Positions 47,068 through 59,381 of a stretch of DNA of 64,000 bases are shown piece by piece; the stretch's first letter is position 1, and each line of letters begins with the position of its first letter. The DNA is from Glomus cerebriforme (taxonomy: Eukaryota > Glomeromycota > Glomeromycetes > Glomerales > Glomeraceae), in contig QKYT01000094.1 in NCBI GenBank assembly GCA_003550305.1, forward strand, positions 122,798 through 186,797, written 5' to 3'. The notes under the pieces are model-generated. The model was not told where the DNA came from and ran no database searches. It saw only the letters and a list, made by a program, of their open reading frames with translations. The position numbers and the translations under genes are program-made.

Positions 47068-47739
47068 ATGTTCACAAAACCAGACAAAAAAAACTTCTTG
47101 CAATATGAAAATAATTATAAGAAATCATTTCTTACTTTTTTTAAATTTCTAATTAGCGAAACTAAAGTTGATGAAACGAAAAGGAAATTCGTTCTTGAAT
47201 GTTTTGAAAGATTTAAAGAAGTTGAAGAATATGATTCTACAAAAGAATTTGTCATTGAAGTTTTTGAAGAAATTGGATTCCAACCTTTTCAAAACGAAAG
47301 GCTCGCCACAGAAGAAAGTGACACCAACTCTTCTGACATCATCGTCTCGGAAATTTCCGTTCCATTGAAGATAGATCTCCAACAAATGTACTTACTTCAA
47401 CTATTTCAACGCGCTTTAGCTCTTAATATTTCTATCGGAACTTCCAACAAACGCATCTTTGGAATCAAAATTCCATTCATGAATGATTACGCTTTCTTTG
47501 TTAAAACTTTGTGTTTAGGTACTGTGATGGTAATATATAAGAATGATGGAAGAAAATGTGTACCCGAGATTATTCAATTGGATAGATTTCCAGAAGGGTG
47601 GAAAATTAACAAGGATAAAACGCCAGTTGATGGTATCACCGTTTTTGATTTTTATCAAGATGACTTTAAAAAGAAAAGATGTTTCATGGGAAAGAGGATC
47701 ATGAAGAAAATCAACCCAATTTTATTTGGCACAAAATAG
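47068..47739 (+). CDS. Uncharacterised protein, 223 aa
   Basis: An intact intronless frame with normal amino-acid composition, so probably a real gene. The N-terminal half is charged and helical (FVLECFERFKEVEEYDSTKE). The C-terminal half looks beta-rich and globular (GIKIPFMNDYAFFVKTLCLG, KCVPEIIQLDRFPEGWKINK). It has no signal peptide or membrane segment, and I know no family with these motifs. The ATG chosen is the first in frame, after an A-rich leader (TTTTTAAAAAAATG). It is on the same strand as the voltage-sensor gene, 0.4 kb downstream. Confidence 0.65.
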   Translation: MFTKPDKKNFLQYENNYKKSFLTFFKFLISETKVDETKRKFVLECFERFKEVEEYDSTKEFVIEVFEEIGFQPFQNERLATEESDTNSSDIIVSEISVPLKIDLQQMYLLQLFQRALALNISIGTSNKRIFGIKIPFMNDYAFFVKTLCLGTVMVIYKNDGRKCVPEIIQLDRFPEGWKINKDKTPVDGITVFDFYQDDFKKKRCFMGKRIMKKINPILFGTK

Positions 47740-49091
47740 TGATTTGATGGAATAAATCTTAATAATAATTAGAAAATCATTTATAATCAATTAGTTTTCT
47801 CTATCATGAACATATATATAAATTTGCTAATTTGCTTTATTCAGAAAATTTAATAAAAATGGTTTTTAAATGATGACGATCACACAACCCCAGTTCTTAA
47901 TAAATCTCATTAAATTAAATATCAATTAAAAAATTTGCTTATAAATGAATGTTAATCTCTTTTAAAACGTTCATATTAAAAACCGAATTTAAGAACGAAC
48001 CTATAATCATTCCGCAAAATGGCCGAACCAAATAAAGGATAGATTCGGTGTCAGCCGGTTTGTCTACAAATATTTATGTAATTATTGGGCGCAGTAATAA
48101 TAACTTGTTTACCAATCAAATATTAGATGACAAAATCATTATAACGATCCCCATATTATGTAAGATTATTACATTATACTCAAAATTAGATAATCAGTCG
48201 AAAAATCCACTTAAAATTTAAGTTACGGTATAATTATTAATTTATGTGCCATGTGGGAAATTTTGTGGGGTAAAACATTAAAGGAGTGGTCAGTATTTTT
48301 GATTATCTTGGCTATATTTTTTCTTATTCCCGTTAAAATTATCACGTTTTCGTGGTAAATTATATATCGTCTAATTGAGAATTAACCGTTTTTGCGTTCC
48401 CATGAAAAAAAAAAGTTGTATTCGGTTTACCCAAAGAACATTTAGAATTATATTGTTGAGGAGTTGCGTGGTGTGCACTGCATGAACTTTATAATAAACT
48501 CGTTAACGGAAGTACGGAACTTCCATAAATGTCGTTAGAAGATAGAAACAGGTTTCATTTTTAGTATTTATTTTCGAAGTAAATTTCTACTTTGTAACAC
48601 AAGTCTACCGGTTTTTGGGTATAATCGCTATTCATCATACAGTATAAAAGTATTTATGATAATTACATATTTTTCTTAGTACATAAAAAAAAAAATATTC
48701 CTTTTCAACTTTTCAATTTTTCAACGATATCTCTTTCATTTCCTTCATTCATCAAAATTTTTTCTCTTTCTTAACGAACAAATTAAACTTTTTTTTTTTG
48801 TTATTATCATCAAAGAAATAACAAAGAATATTAATAAAGAATTTATATTATTAATGAGTCTTTCAAGTAATAAATAACGAATAATAAATATTTATTCTTG
48901 TAATATATTATCCCATTTTCTGATATTTTTCTTATAAATATTAACCGTTCGACCATTACCCAATATTATCCCCTTTAAATAATAATAATAAACACGTTGA
49001 CTTCGTGTTTATTACGTATAGTAAATATTTATTAAAAAAACTTATAGATTTATTTTAGTACTCCTAATTGTAAAGTAATAACACTATAAAA
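47740..49091. other. Intergenic region and promoter of the G-alpha gene
   Basis: No coding frame recognised. A pyrimidine-rich stretch (48700-48800) and a TATA-like AACACTATAAAAATG immediately before the start codon are visible. Confidence 0.5.
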
Positions 49092-50669
49092 ATGGGAAAT
49101 TGTATATCTCCACAGACTGACAACTCTTATGTTATTTCGAATAAACGAATAAACAAACTTATAAAAGAAGACGAAAAAAGGTTAAAAACTGAAGTGAAGT
49201 TACTTTTATTAGGTAAATTATGATATAATTAATATAAATAAATGTCCCTATTAGTGAATGTTAAAATTAATTTTTTAAAATTTTCTTTTTTTTTAGGTGC
49301 TGGTGAATCTGGTAAAAGTACAATTTTGAAACAAATGAAATTAATTCATGCATCGGGATTTAGTAGTGTAGAAAAAGAAACATATAGATCAATTGTATTC
49401 TCAAACATCGTGCAATCAATGTGTCTGGTTCTCGAAGCAATGGATTATTTTAAAATGCCTCTCGGTGATAGTAATAATATGGTAAATAAATAAATTCTCA
49501 CGAATCCTTTCGTCATACTTTTTTTTTTTTTTACTCTCATAATTAACATATCATCAATTCTTAGCAATATTTGCTACTATTCAATGATCCACCCAGTATC
49601 AATAAAGGACAACCATTTCCTATTCAATATTTAACTCCATTGAAAAAATTATGGGCTGATAGTGGTATACAAAAATGTTATGAAAAAGGTCACCAATATG
49701 CGTTACATGATAACATGAGTTAGTAAGTGTCTCGAACCTTCTTAGACTCTCCAATTTGTATGATATTTATAAATGAATATTTTATTTTATTTTTAGTTTT
49801 TACGAATCATTAGATAGAATATTTTTACAAACATATATTCCAACGGATCAAGACATTCTACGTTGTCGAATGAAAACAACAGGAATTGTAGAGACTGTAT
49901 TTCACTTGGGTCCGTTAACATACAGGTGAATAATAATCTATGCACTGTTCCTTGGTCCCTTAATTAATAATAAATTTTTTGATTTTGAGATATTAAATTA
50001 AATATTTTTTCTATTAGAATGTTTGATGTGGGTGGTCAACGTTCTGAACGAAAAAAATGGATTCATTGTTTTGAAGATGTTACAGCTGTGTTATTCTTAG
50101 TTGCCATAAGTGGTTATGATCAATGTTTGGTGGAAGACAAGGATGCCAATCAAATGCAAGAAGCTTTAATGTTGTTTGATTCCATTTGTAATTCACAATG
50201 GTTTGTAAATACCTCAATGATTTTATTTTTAAATAAAATTGATATATTTCGAGAAAAAATCAAGCATTCTCCTGTTAAGAAATATTTCCCTGATTATCAA
50301 GGTAAGATGATATTAAGAGAGGTGATACTGTTACGATTTTGTTTGTATTAGCGTGAGATTAATATCTTAATGAATATAACTTAATGAATCGAAATAGGAC
50401 AAAACGAAGATTTTAAACAAACATCATATTACTTTAAACGAAGATTTCAACGATTGAACCGTAGTGATTCAAAAGAAATTTATCCACATTTCACCAATGC
50501 AACAGATACAAATCTACTACGACATATAATGGGTAGCATCACAGGTATGTCATAATTTAATTAAAATTTATTTCTACAAAGAAAATATTTTCTTGTTTAT
50601 ATTAACGTAAATATTTTATTATCGATAGACATCATATTAACACAAAATTTAAGAGATTTGGTGTTATAA
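49092..50669 (+). CDS. Heterotrimeric G-protein alpha subunit
   Basis: GTPase that couples membrane receptors to effectors at the plasma membrane. Seven exons: 49092-49212, 49297-49481, 49565-49722, 49797-49925, 50018-50301, 50398-50544, 50629-50669; phases agree, 354 aa, the usual length. MGNCIS supplies Gly2 for myristoylation and Cys4 for palmitoylation. G1 is GAGESGKST (41-49). Switch I is RMKTTGIVE with arginine finger R179 and T182. Switch II is [12 protein letters not shown] with Q205. FLNKIDIF is G4, and FTNATDT replaces the usual TCAT-type G5 (Cys to Asn). The C-terminus [11 protein letters not shown] lacks the Cys four from the end that pertussis toxin modifies in Gi types. Closest in general form to fungal G-alpha proteins; the group is not decided. 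Confidence 0.95.
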
Positions 50670-51321
50670 TTTAATAATCATTATAATAATATAGAAATGG
50701 CATTGTTCTTAAAAGAGTAATTTAATTATTATCAAAGGATCATTGGCACAAAATTTCTTTAATAATTTTATAATAACAAAAGCGAGAAAAAGGAAAAATA
50801 ATAGTTATTCATATTTCTTAGTAATTATATACATATATATTTTTTAAAAAAATAGTTAGCACCATTTTGAATATAAAGAAAATAATTCCTTTTATTTTTA
50901 TTTTATTTTATTTTATTTTTTATTTTTTTTTTTTAAAAAAAAAAGTTTTTTTTTTGTATGTATTTTTTTTTTTTTTTTATATATTTTTATTTTTTTTTTT
51001 TTTTTTACAAAATTCTTTTTTTATAGAAAATAAATATAACCAAAAAATGATTTGTCGTAATCTATGAAAACAGCATTCAAGTATTTTTTTTTTTTTTAAT
51101 AAAAGGAGACGAGTCAATTGATTATGTTTATACAATTTCTAACTAAAAACTTGAACCCCGTGATATTGTATGAATTTCTGAGTTCACGTGATCACCAATT
51201 GCGATAATCTTTTGAGTGGAATTTTTGAAATTTGATAGACTGATAGACAAGTTTTTTTCTCCCAGTGAAAGTTTTTTTTTTTTTTTAAAAAAAAAAAATA
51301 AATTTATTATACTATTATAAA
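50670..51321. other. Intergenic, poly-T/poly-A tracts
   Basis: 3' flank of G-alpha and promoter of the aldehyde dehydrogenase. 50880-51020 and 51268-51300 are almost only T and A runs; the 66-codon Phe-rich frame there is a product of these runs. Confidence 0.65.
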
Positions 51322-53615
51322 ATGGCCGAATTCATTGAATACATAACAGAATCATTATTAGGATTGAACATTGATTTAACTCAAGCTTTTATAAGTGTAT
51401 TTGTATTAATCATATCAGGTCTAATTTTAAAGTTTTTATTATTCAAGAATAAAATAGTAAAGTTCGTCGTTGAAGTTCCTATCGGTAAGAATTAATTTTT
51501 TTTTTTAAAAAAAAAAATTGAAGTTTTGTTAATTTTATATTTTAAATTATTTTTTTAAGAGGCTAAACCCGGTTGGAACAGTGGTAAAATTTTAGAGAAA
51601 CCTCACTTGAAGGTAAGTAGATAGTTTCTTATAATTTTTTATCTAAAAAAAAAATTGTAACCATTTTTGTTGTAGGATGCTTTTAATCCTGGCTACATCA
51701 CGTGCTATGATCCGGCAACAGGACAATTATTAGACATGATTCGAGCACACACTGAAGATGATGTTAAAGAAGCACTAAAAAAAGCTCGAAATGCACAACA
51801 GAAATGGATTAAAACTACTTTTTCTGAAAGGAAAAGGGTGCTTAAGAGCCTATTGAATTTCATTATTGATAATCAAGAAGAGATTTGTTTAGTTTCTAGT
51901 AGAGATACAGGAAAAACTCGTATGTTTAATTTTTTATATTTTCAATTATTTGATGTTTTTTTTTATTTAATCTAATTTTTTATGTAGTAATTGATGGAAA
52001 ATTTGGAGAAGTTTTAACGACATGTGAAAAGATACGATGGACCATAAATCATGGTGAAAAAGCATTAACTACCGAATATCGAGAAGCAAGTCCGATATTG
52101 GCATATAAATCGGCTAAAATTGAATATCATCCTCTTGGTGTTGTAGCAGCTTTAGTATCTTGGAATTATCCGTAAGAATAATTTTATTTTAGTTTAAAAA
52201 AAAAAAGATTAATTCCCGTTCAACTTATGCGCCATTTATTTTTTAGATTCCATAATGCATTCGTTCCCATAATATCATCATTGTTTGTTGGAAATGGAAT
52301 TTTGATTAAAGCATCAGAACAAGTAGCATGGTCAATGCAATATTATAGTAAAATTATTAAAACCTGTTTAATGGAATGTGGACATGATCCTGAGATTGTG
52401 CAGTTCTTATGCGGGTTTCCTGAATGTGGTGAAGCTATTGTAAGAAGCGGAGTTGATGGAATAACCTTTATCGGGTAAATCTATTAAACCTTACTCATTT
52501 CTTTCTTTATGGGTTTAAAAACGAGTTTTTTTTTTATAGATCATGCCAAGTTGGTAAACAAGTAATGAAAGCAGCATCAGATAACCTAACACCTTGTATT
52601 TTAGAATTGGGTGGCAAAGATTGTGCTATCATAAGACATGATGTAAATTTGTCTCAAGCACTTCCTATTATTATGCGTGGTACTTTCCAAAACGCTGGTC
52701 AAAATTGTGTAGGGTTAGAACGTATCCTAGTTCATGAATCATTATATGATGAATTTGTGGATAAGGCTGCAGAACAAATTAAAAAAATGAAAGTTGGAAG
52801 CATTTTGAACGATGACAATGTTGTGGATGTTGGCGCTATGACTATGAGTGGTCAGGTGTGTATATAATTTTTTGATGTGATTGACTATTATTAATAATTT
52901 ACTTATTGTTAATTATAGGGAGAACGTCTTCAAAGTTTAATTCAAGCTTCTGTATCTGAAGGAGCAAAATTAATTTTAGGGGGACACCAATATATTCATC
53001 CAAAATATCCAACAGCACAATACTTTGAACCTACTCTCTTAATTGATGTAACTCCAGATATGACAATTTTAAAACAGGAATTATTTGCACCTATAATGAT
53101 AGTGATGAAATTTTCAACTGATGAAGAAGCAATTGAAATATGTAATAAATCTCCTTATGGATTAGGTAATTCTGTATTCTCAGGGGATCAAAGTAAAGGC
53201 GACTGGATGTCTAGAAGGTTAAGATGCGGCATGGTAAATATAAATGATTTTGGTGCAACTTATCTCAGTAATTTACCATTTGGTGGAGTTGGCATCTCCG
53301 GATTTGGAAGGTGAATAATTTAATTAATTTGTCTATTAAAACAATTTATAATTGATCAAGTGTTAAATTTTTATTTATTTACTCGTTAAAAGATTTGGAG
53401 GCGTAGAAGGACTCCGTTCATTGTGTTTGATGAAATCTGTTACAACAGATAGGTTTCCTTTGTTCTTTAAAACATCAATACCACGTGTAGTAGATTATCC
53501 AATGCATCCTAATGGATCATCATTTATCTCTCACCTAGTTATATTACTCTATGTTAATTCTTTAATGGAAAAAATGAAAGCAGTTACGGGCTTAATAAAA
53601 GATTCTTTGAGTTAA
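51322..53615 (+). CDS. Membrane-anchored aldehyde dehydrogenase, MSC7-type
   Basis: NAD(P)-dependent oxidation of an aldehyde to an acid. Eight exons: 51322-51484, 51560-51612, 51676-51919, 51988-52171, 52247-52474, 52540-52855, 52919-53310, 53393-53615; all phases close, 600 aa. An N-terminal hydrophobic segment (about 19-41, AFISVFVLIISGLILKFLLF) suggests a membrane anchor, as in yeast Msc7. The catalytic core starts near residue 73. Catalytic features: VSWNYP, GSCQVGK of the cofactor site, general base E313 in LELGGKD, nucleophile C347 in GQNCVG, and late blocks KQELFAPI and NLPFGGVGISGFGRFGG. The tail after 570 is again hydrophobic. The MSC7 name rests on the anchor and length; the enzyme class is sure, the substrate unknown. 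Confidence 0.93.
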
Positions 53616-53794
53616 ATAGCAATTGCAAAAATTTATTTAAAATTAAATAATTAAAAGCGTATATTATAATAGTCATTCAATCAATAAATTTTGAAAATTT
53701 TATAGGAAAAAGAAATTCTTTACAAATGAAACGTATGTTACATATACATTATACATTTTTTTTTTTTTTAGTTTTTGAATCAAAGATTTCGAAA

Positions 53795-55588
53795 TTATTG
53801 AGCATAAATTCCGATCCAGCTAGATTCTGATTCTAATCGTTCAATCACTGCTTCCTTATTAGAAATAAAGATATCATTCATACGCGAGACAGGGATTGGA
53901 TCCAAAGAATCTACCAGCGGTGCTGAATTTTGAGGTTGAATTGGTGTCACTGGTGTAGTAGCAACGGGTGTTGTTGGAGCATAAGCACCGTAATTTGTCG
54001 TTGTTGTTGACATGCCTCCAATGGAATTGTATGGGCTTGTGGGCTGAGGGCCACTACGCGAAAAATAATAAAATTGAGCTCTCGTCTTAGTGAATTTTAT
54101 AAATGTAGCAAAATTCTTACCGATAAGCGCCAATGGCAGTTTTGTCTGTTTGAGATCTACCCCAAGATAAACGTACTCTAGAATTACCTATTAGTGAAAA
54201 ACACATTATTTTTAAATAAAGTTATGTTTCGCAAGAAAGGGAATTCTAAATAATAACAAATACCAATTGGGTAATGTTGCATCTGATTAATTGCCATTTC
54301 GGCACTTTGTCTATGAACAAATTGCACAAAACCACAACCTTTACCAGGTGGTATTTTTACATAAGTAATCTCACCAAAACCTTGAAAATAACTACATAAA
54401 CAATTTAAGGATTAATTAAATGATTAAATGAAATTACGTTATTTAAAAAGTGAAAAATAAATAATAATCCATATATACCTTCTTAACTCTTCCTCGCTGT
54501 TAACGCCTGATAATCCGCCAACGAAGACCGTGGTATTATTTGGATCGTTATATTGATTTAAGACCGTATTTTGTTGAGGAGGTTGTTGATAATAATTTCC
54601 TTGAATGCCAGCTTTATTTTTTGGTGTCGCCGTGGAAATTCGCATTGGTCGATTACCGCAGAATGCACCTTGCATCTCTATAAGAGCACGCTGCTGTTCG
54701 GATTCGTCACCAAATCTAACAAAACCATATCCTACAACACAGATTCAAGAAACTGTTAACATCTGATAATCTACATAAATTATTTATAATTTAACTTACC
54801 ACGAGACATGCCAGTCATAGGATCAGTCATGATTTTAGCAGATTTACAAGTGGTATACCGTTGTTGAAAAACAGACTACAAAAGAATGGTATTAGTTCGC
54901 GCTAAAGCAAAGGAATTAAATCACAAATAGAGCTATTTAACTTACCACTAACATCCATTCAGTTACTTCAGGTCCTAAATCACCAACAAAGATCGAAAAT
55001 TCAGGGCCACGGTCATCCCTACTCCAATATTGAACATTATAAAATTGAAAGAATATAAGACAAATCAATACGATCAAAATGCAAATCGAGTTAAAAGTTT
55101 TTAAAATGCTAAACTCAATTACTTTCTGTCAGTCAATCCGCCCCCAGATGCCCAATTCAATTTAAATAATCTATTAGTACCAGGGATTGGCGTTCCATTT
55201 ACTGTATTTAATGCTTTTACCGCCGCCGCATTACTTACGAAATCCACAAAGCAGTATCCAGCATTTGCTCTATTAGAAAAGATTATTGGAATTTATACTT
55301 ATAATATCTAAAGCAACTTTGAGATCCTTAAGTTTATTCTTACCCTGTGAACTTATCCCTAATGAACTTTACATTCACATTTTCGCCAAGCTGATACCAA
55401 ATCTGTCTTATATAGCTTTCGTCCATCCACGGTTCAAGTTCGCCCATCCTAAATAAAAAAGAAAGTTATAAACTTGTCATATCTTTTAGCGAAAACCTTA
55501 ATCTAAACAATTACCATAATGTAGTCTTATTTTCTGCACCGCCTCCATAAGGTGGCTGTTGTTGATATTGTTCATATTGATAGGCCAT
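53795..55588 (-). CDS. Three-RRM RNA-binding protein, Nam8/Csx1-like
   Basis: Nine exons: 55588-55515, 55448-55344, 55269-55123, 55021-54946, 54875-54800, 54731-54479, 54391-54264, 54187-54121, 54053-53795; phases agree, 394 aa. After a Gln/Tyr-rich start ([16 protein letters not shown]) come three RNA-recognition motifs: RRM1 with LWMGELEPW and [11 protein letters not shown]2 with [10 protein letters not shown] and GYGFVRF; RRM3 with TVFVGGLSG and GCGFVQF followed by [10 protein letters not shown]. The tail is Pro/Thr-rich. WMDESYI after RNP2 and the WG after RRM3 are typical of the Nam8/Csx1/TIA-1 branch, which acts in U1 snRNP 5' splice-site choice (Nam8) or mRNA turnover (Csx1). Which role applies cannot be told. 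It is convergent with the aldehyde dehydrogenase, only 179 bases apart. Confidence 0.93.
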
Positions 55589-56160
55589 GTTCGTAAGAAA
55601 GAAAGTAAGTAATGAGAGGTTTTAAAAAAAGAAAAAGAAAGCCCGAACACTTGAGTATCTAATTGAAAAGTGAAAGGCGCGTTATAACCTCGTTATCCAA
55701 AAATTGTCCCTCACAAAAGAACCGTTTTATTAACAAATTGAAAAAAAATCCGCATCTTGGAAAAAAAAAAAAAAAAATGACGTCACCAATCATGACGCAT
55801 CAGGTGCTATGTTTTCTTGACGCATACAAGTAAACTGAAAGTAAATTCTTCGCCACAACAATATCTATAATGACGGATTAAGATAAAAGAGTTACATTCG
55901 CATATGAAATTTCTGAAAATTTGATCTTCTTTTACAAATGCTGGAATGCTGGTATAAACTGTAAATAATGTTTTTAAATTAATTATTATTAATCATGAGA
56001 TAAATCACGAATAAATTGCAATCTTTTTTAATGGTCACTAGCTTGGCATACTTATCTATTTTCCTGTAATACTCTCTAACACCTTGAGTAAGGTTGCCAA
56101 AGATCATTTGCTGCTGCTCCCGAACAACTTAAATAATCTTTAGTGTAGCAGGATCAACAG
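55589..56160. other. Promoter region of the RNA-binding protein gene
   Basis: Holds the CRE-like palindrome noted separately and A-rich tracts (55759-55777). No gene seen to 56160. Confidence 0.55.
55778..55785. promoter_or_regulatory. CRE-like palindrome TGACGTCA
   Basis: Perfect 8-bp CRE/ATF site about 190 bases upstream of the start codon of the RNA-binding protein gene. It is followed by a half-site TGACGCAT (55793-55800), possibly a second bZIP site. Confidence 0.5.
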
Positions 56161-56164
56161 GAGG

Positions 56165-57020
56165 AAATGGGAGAATCCCACATCCCATTCCATCCCAAAT
56201 CCCATCCCAAATCCCATTCCAAATCCCATATAGGTATGTATATATCAAAATACTAGTATATTTACAATTTAGAAATATTATACCATTAAATTATTTAATT
56301 AATGCTAGTCCTTTTTAATTTTTCTTTAAACAAACTAATTATATTTTTTATTTATCAAACAATAAAACTTTTATTTATAAATCCAACTTATTTTTAAACC
56401 ATTTCAAATTGATTATTTTAATGTTTTTCATCTCCCTTTATTTTTTTTAAAAAGATTAAAATCTAATAAACATATAGTAATAAATAACTCCTTTATTTTT
56501 AAGAAAATTTGAAACCTAATTAATATATAATAAAAATATTTTAAGTTTTGCTCTAAATTTTCTAAATTTTTATCCTCAAATTTCTCAAAAAATTTGGATG
56601 TTAAATAGATAATTAAGTTGAATTCTTAATTAAATCATAATTATAATTAAAAACATCTATTTTATTAAAATGATTTTTAATCAATAATAGTATAATAAAT
56701 ATTTCTATTTATATTATTATCAATAAAATTCTTTATTAAATTATTCTTAATTTTTATTTATTGGAAAACAAATTAAATCTTTAATTAATTTAAAATTACT
56801 ATAATAGAAACTTCAAAATTTATAATAGAAACTTCATATTTTATAATAAAAAATTGAGTAAACATTAATGGAATATGGTATGGAATTTGAAATTTAGAAA
56901 GAAAATGAAAATTGAAAGATTTGAAATAAGATTTGAAATAAGATTTGAAATAAGAATTGGAATTGAAATAGAAATGGAAATTGAAATTTAGGATGAAATG
57001 AGATAGAATAGGATTTTAAA
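56165..57020. repeat. Foldback-like pair of ATCCCAAATCCC and GATTTGAAATAA tracts
   Basis: The left tract, 56168-56235, reiterates CATCCCAAATCCCAT words. The right tract, 56868-57012, is its degenerate inverse, with GATTTGAAATAA three times (56927-56962) and GGAATTGAAAT words. About 650 bp of AT-rich sequence lies between. It has the same structure as the GATTYAA element at 42.4-43.5 kb, with other words. Confidence 0.55.
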
Positions 57021-59199
57021 TAAATAGCAAGTATAACCTTTAACATAAAACCAATCTTCATTTATATCAATATTATATGCAGAAATAACTGTTATACCTT
57101 TAGCATAACTAGTAATATAAATAGCAATCATAATAGCTATTATTTGAATATTATCATAATCTGCTATATTAGTTAAATTGATACTAATTATTATATAATT
57201 TTAAATAATATTTTTTTTTGCAATTTTAGTTTTATAGTTTTATACTAATTAAAAGCATCATCTATTAAACATATACAAGTCAAATGAAGAAAATTAGCAA
57301 AAATCAGTAAGGCTTTATGATGTGAAAAACAACACCTATTTTTGCCTATTTTTATCTATTTGTAAATTTCTACTGCTTATTTTTGTTTATTTATGAATCT
57401 TCACAAATTTATTATACAATTTATGCCAAATTTTCATAATTATTTTGCCTATTTTTCTTTAATTAATATGTTTATAACAAAGGTTCTTAAATAAAACTTT
57501 AGAATTAGTTTATATAAGCAATTATCTCAATTCATTATTTATGAATAACTTGCAGTTTTTCTGTTAAACTTCATAGTTAAAAGATATGGAAACTATTAAA
57601 AACTGATCTATTTATTTTAATTATTATATATGGAGGTAATTTGTGATTTTAGTTTAATTTTCTTTTAATATATATATTATTTGTGAAATTAGATTGATAG
57701 TATATTTTATTTAAGATAACTCTACTATTAGATTATATTCTTATAATTCTAATTAATATAGTATGTCAAATAACACTCTTCTATATATTGGAATAAAAGT
57801 AAATTGTATTAGATTTATCTATAAAATTGATTTTTTATTATATTAAATAAATGCATTTATTTATTTTAAAAAAATATAAGTATTTAATTTTAAATAAAAA
57901 TTTTATTTAATACTTACTTCATAATAAATTCTTAAGATTTATAATTTATTAATAATAATAAAAAAATATTAATCATTATATTAACTTTTGTTTAAAGTAG
58001 TTTTTATAATTCTTTATTTATAATATTAATTTATTATAAAATTTTTAAAGTTTTATTATTAACTACATTAATAATATTATTGTTATTATTTTTTAAATTT
58101 GTATTATATATAATCACTATTATTATCAAAAATATTAAAAAATATTCCTAAATCATATTCTAATTTTTTGAGCATTAAAAAAATAATAACCTTTATTTAT
58201 TTATCCTAAGCAATATGAAAAATTACTACATTTTAAAAGATTATTATGGTATTAAAAAATAAGATGTATAATATTTCTTTTTTATCATGTTATTATATAT
58301 AATTTCTTTACCAAAAGTCTCTTAGTAATGAATTAAAAGTAAAATTTGATAAGTTGAAGGTATCAGAATTCTGAATTTACAATTATTAAAATATGTAAAA
58401 AGATTTATTTATAAATAAATAAAATATTATTATAATAGCATGTTTATTTGTGACTATTCTTGATAAGACCAATACTGTTATGCATCAAATATAAAGCAGT
58501 ACAAATTTAAAAATGCAATATATGATGTATTAAAATCAATAAATATGTATTGGTCATAGACACTTTTGTAAATACATTAGTACTATCAGGCATCCCGATT
58601 CGGTACTGATTTTTGATATAATTCATCAGTAATCGGGTAGTATAATTTATTACTAATTGAATATTGATTCGTTTGACCATTCATCAATCCATATGGCCAA
58701 TTGATTAACTTTTTTTAAAACTTATTGTGATAAAAATATTTGTGTAGTTGATAATAAATATCAGTCTTATTACTCTTGTATATATGAAACAGTTGAAATT
58801 CTTTATAATTTAAATAGTAGAGTTAAAGCTTTGTGAACAAAATATGAGTTTTTGAAGCAAAAAAATATGTAGTATTTATATCTACTGGGATAATGATGAT
58901 TAGAAGTCTAGAATATTAATAGAAAAAATATCTAAGTTGATAAAATCTGCGAAGGCTCTCAATTCATTGTGTTTATTTAAAAGTATCAGAATGTTATATA
59001 AATGTGATTGGATAAATGATAGTTTATACCTTTAGGTAAAATCTTGAGTTAGGTACTTGTACAGTATATGTGATAAGTAGTATTTTGCAGATAATTTGGC
59101 TAAATCAAATTTGATTCAGATTTGATTCAGATTCGATTTAATTCGATTCAAAATTTTCAAATCATAAATTGAATTGAATCTTTATGGCAAAGACATGAA
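57021..59199. other. AT-rich spacer
   Basis: No supported gene. A hairpin with CCCGATTCGGTACTGAT and ATCAGTAATCGGG arms occurs at 58594-58637, and a GATTYAA tract at 59096-59180. Confidence 0.5.
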
Positions 59200-59381
59200 T
59201 ACAGTCAGACCTCCATATAATCACACCCTATATAGTCACATCATATAAAATTCCTCTATATAATCACACCTTTGAAAAAACCAACTTATATAAAGATTAT
59301 ATAAAAAAACCTTTATATAGTCACAACTCCTATATAGTCACATTTTTGCCAACTTGGTGATTATAAAGAGGTTCCACTGTA
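59200..59381. mobile_element. pogo/Tigger-like MITE, copy 2
   Basis: A 178-bp element (59202-59379) begins CAGTCAGACCTCCATATAAT and ends ATTATAAAGAGGTTCCACTG, with TA on both sides. It is nearly identical to the copy at 19661-19856 apart from a deletion of about 18 bases before CCAACTTGGTGATTATAAAG and a few substitutions. No coding capacity. Confidence 0.82.

Noticed and set aside
50867..51067. 66-codon Phe-rich frame
   Set aside because: Direct translation of T/A tracts; not a protein.
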